In this document: positions 6,143-6,763 of the stretch, one piece after another
Layout: each line of letters opens with the position of its first letter
Position numbering within the stretch: position 1 is the stretch's first letter
NCBI GenBank assembly: GCA_005879255.1
Contig: VBKY01000482.1
Span: 1-6,763 of the forward strand
Length of the DNA: 6,763 nucleotides
Reading direction: 5' to 3'
Origin: Deltaproteobacteria bacterium
GTDB lineage: Bacteria; Desulfobacterota_B; Binatia; UBA9968
Position numbers and translations under genes: made by a program
The notes under the pieces: generated by a model
What the model was told of the DNA's origin: nothing
The model's input: only the letters and a program-made list of their open reading frames with translations
Database searches by the model: none

Positions 6143-6763
6143 ATGAACACGTTCAAATTCTTTCGAAGATCAATTTTGGTCGCGGTTGCCGTCGCTTTGC
6201 CGGCATGGGCGCCGTCCTCGCAAGCGCGCGTAACAAGGATCATCTTGGATCCGCCGACGGCGCTCACCGGACAGGACATACCGTATGAGAGGATTGCCGG
6301 GCGCGCGTGGGGCGAGCTCGATCCGAGCGATCCGAAAAACGCCCTCATTACCGATATCGGCCTGGCGCCGAAGAAGGCGAACGGCAACGTCGAATACATT
6401 GCCAGCTTCTTCATCGTCAAGCCCGTCGACATGTCACAGGCTAGCGGAGTGATGTGGCATGACGTGCCGAACCGCGGCGGCAGGGTCACCATCACTGCCG
6501 ACTTGCGTAACCTGCACGATGTAGGTTTGAGCAGCGGCTGGCAAGGTGACAATGCAGGGGCGACGGCTGTTCCCGCAAACGCCGTGGACATTCCCGGCAC
6601 TCCGCCGTTCGGAACCAATGAGTGGGTGAAAGTGCCCGTGGTCACAGGCGTGACCGGACGAATCTTCGGGCGCATCATCAATCGCAGCGGCCTCACCGGG
6701 CAGCCGCTGAACGTGATGGGAAATCCGATTCCGTATTTCCCGGTTAATTCGGCGGACAACTCC
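6143..6763 (+). CDS. Second secreted alpha/beta hydrolase domain paralog, C-terminus off window
   Basis: The frame is open from the ATG at 6143 to the window edge: 207 codons of a protein likely to exceed 600 residues. Residues 1-28 look like a Sec signal peptide (FKFFRRS, hydrophobic LVAVAVALPAWA, then SSQA before R29); the double arginine lacks the rest of a Tat motif. The mature part aligns with the upstream hydrolase: YERIAGRAWGELDP (48-61) with YEKITGVAYAEVDP, DIGL at 71-74, FFIVKPV (89-95) with FYILKPV, and VPNRGGR with PPNRGNK. In the 29-residue block around DIGL I count 15 identities. The catalytic core lies beyond the window, so whether it is an active enzyme cannot be seen. The pair is a tandem but old duplication, or two related genes acquired together. 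Confidence 0.85.
   Translation, partial: MNTFKFFRRSILVAVAVALPAWAPSSQARVTRIILDPPTALTGQDIPYERIAGRAWGELDPSDPKNALITDIGLAPKKANGNVEYIASFFIVKPVDMSQASGVMWHDVPNRGGRVTITADLRNLHDVGLSSGWQGDNAGATAVPANAVDIPGTPPFGTNEWVKVPVVTGVTGRIFGRIINRSGLTGQPLNVMGNPIPYFPVNSADNS

Noticed and set aside
6130..6759. Long minus-strand open frame (209 codons) opposite the second hydrolase
   Set aside because: The plus strand here has a strong Shine-Dalgarno, a signal peptide and clear similarity to the upstream paralog; the antisense frame has no recognisable motif and reflects the high G+C content.

Overview
The window reads as bacterial genomic DNA, probably from a proteobacterium or a related soil or sediment lineage. The evidence is a Bug/TctC-type periplasmic solute-binding protein, a LysR-type regulator, canonical Shine-Dalgarno sites and sigma70-like promoter boxes. 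No rRNA, tRNA, CRISPR array or insertion sequence was seen. The species cannot be named from this sequence alone.

Layout. Positions 1-617 (minus) hold the N-terminal two thirds of a tripartite tricarboxylate transporter solute-binding protein; its C-terminus lies off the left edge. A 301-bp gap (618-918) carries that gene's candidate promoter and a cluster of GGCAAAG-type repeats. Positions 919-1830 (minus) encode an intact LysR-family regulator. The 136-bp region 1831-1966 is a divergent promoter region with overlapping minus- and plus-strand promoter boxes, the classic arrangement for a LysR regulator and its target. Rightward from there come a secreted LVIVD-like beta-propeller protein broken by frameshifts (1967-3635), a hairpin terminator, a complete 765-residue secreted alpha/beta-hydrolase-domain protein (3752-6049), and a second diverged copy of that hydrolase family (6143 to the right edge, truncated by the window).

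Working hypothesis. The plus-strand genes all encode exported proteins and may form one regulated extracytoplasmic unit: a propeller-like protein of unknown role and two secreted hydrolases acting on an unknown substrate. The divergent LysR protein is the likely regulator and the solute-binding protein may capture a small carboxylated product. This is inference from gene order and family resemblance; no substrate can be read from the sequence.

The most notable points are the cluster of about three single-base indels confined to one gene (about 2783-2993), the pair of diverged exported Abhydrolase_10-like paralogs, the overlapping divergent promoters with an almost leaderless LysR message, and a base-composition step between the AT-richer left half and the GC-richer right half.
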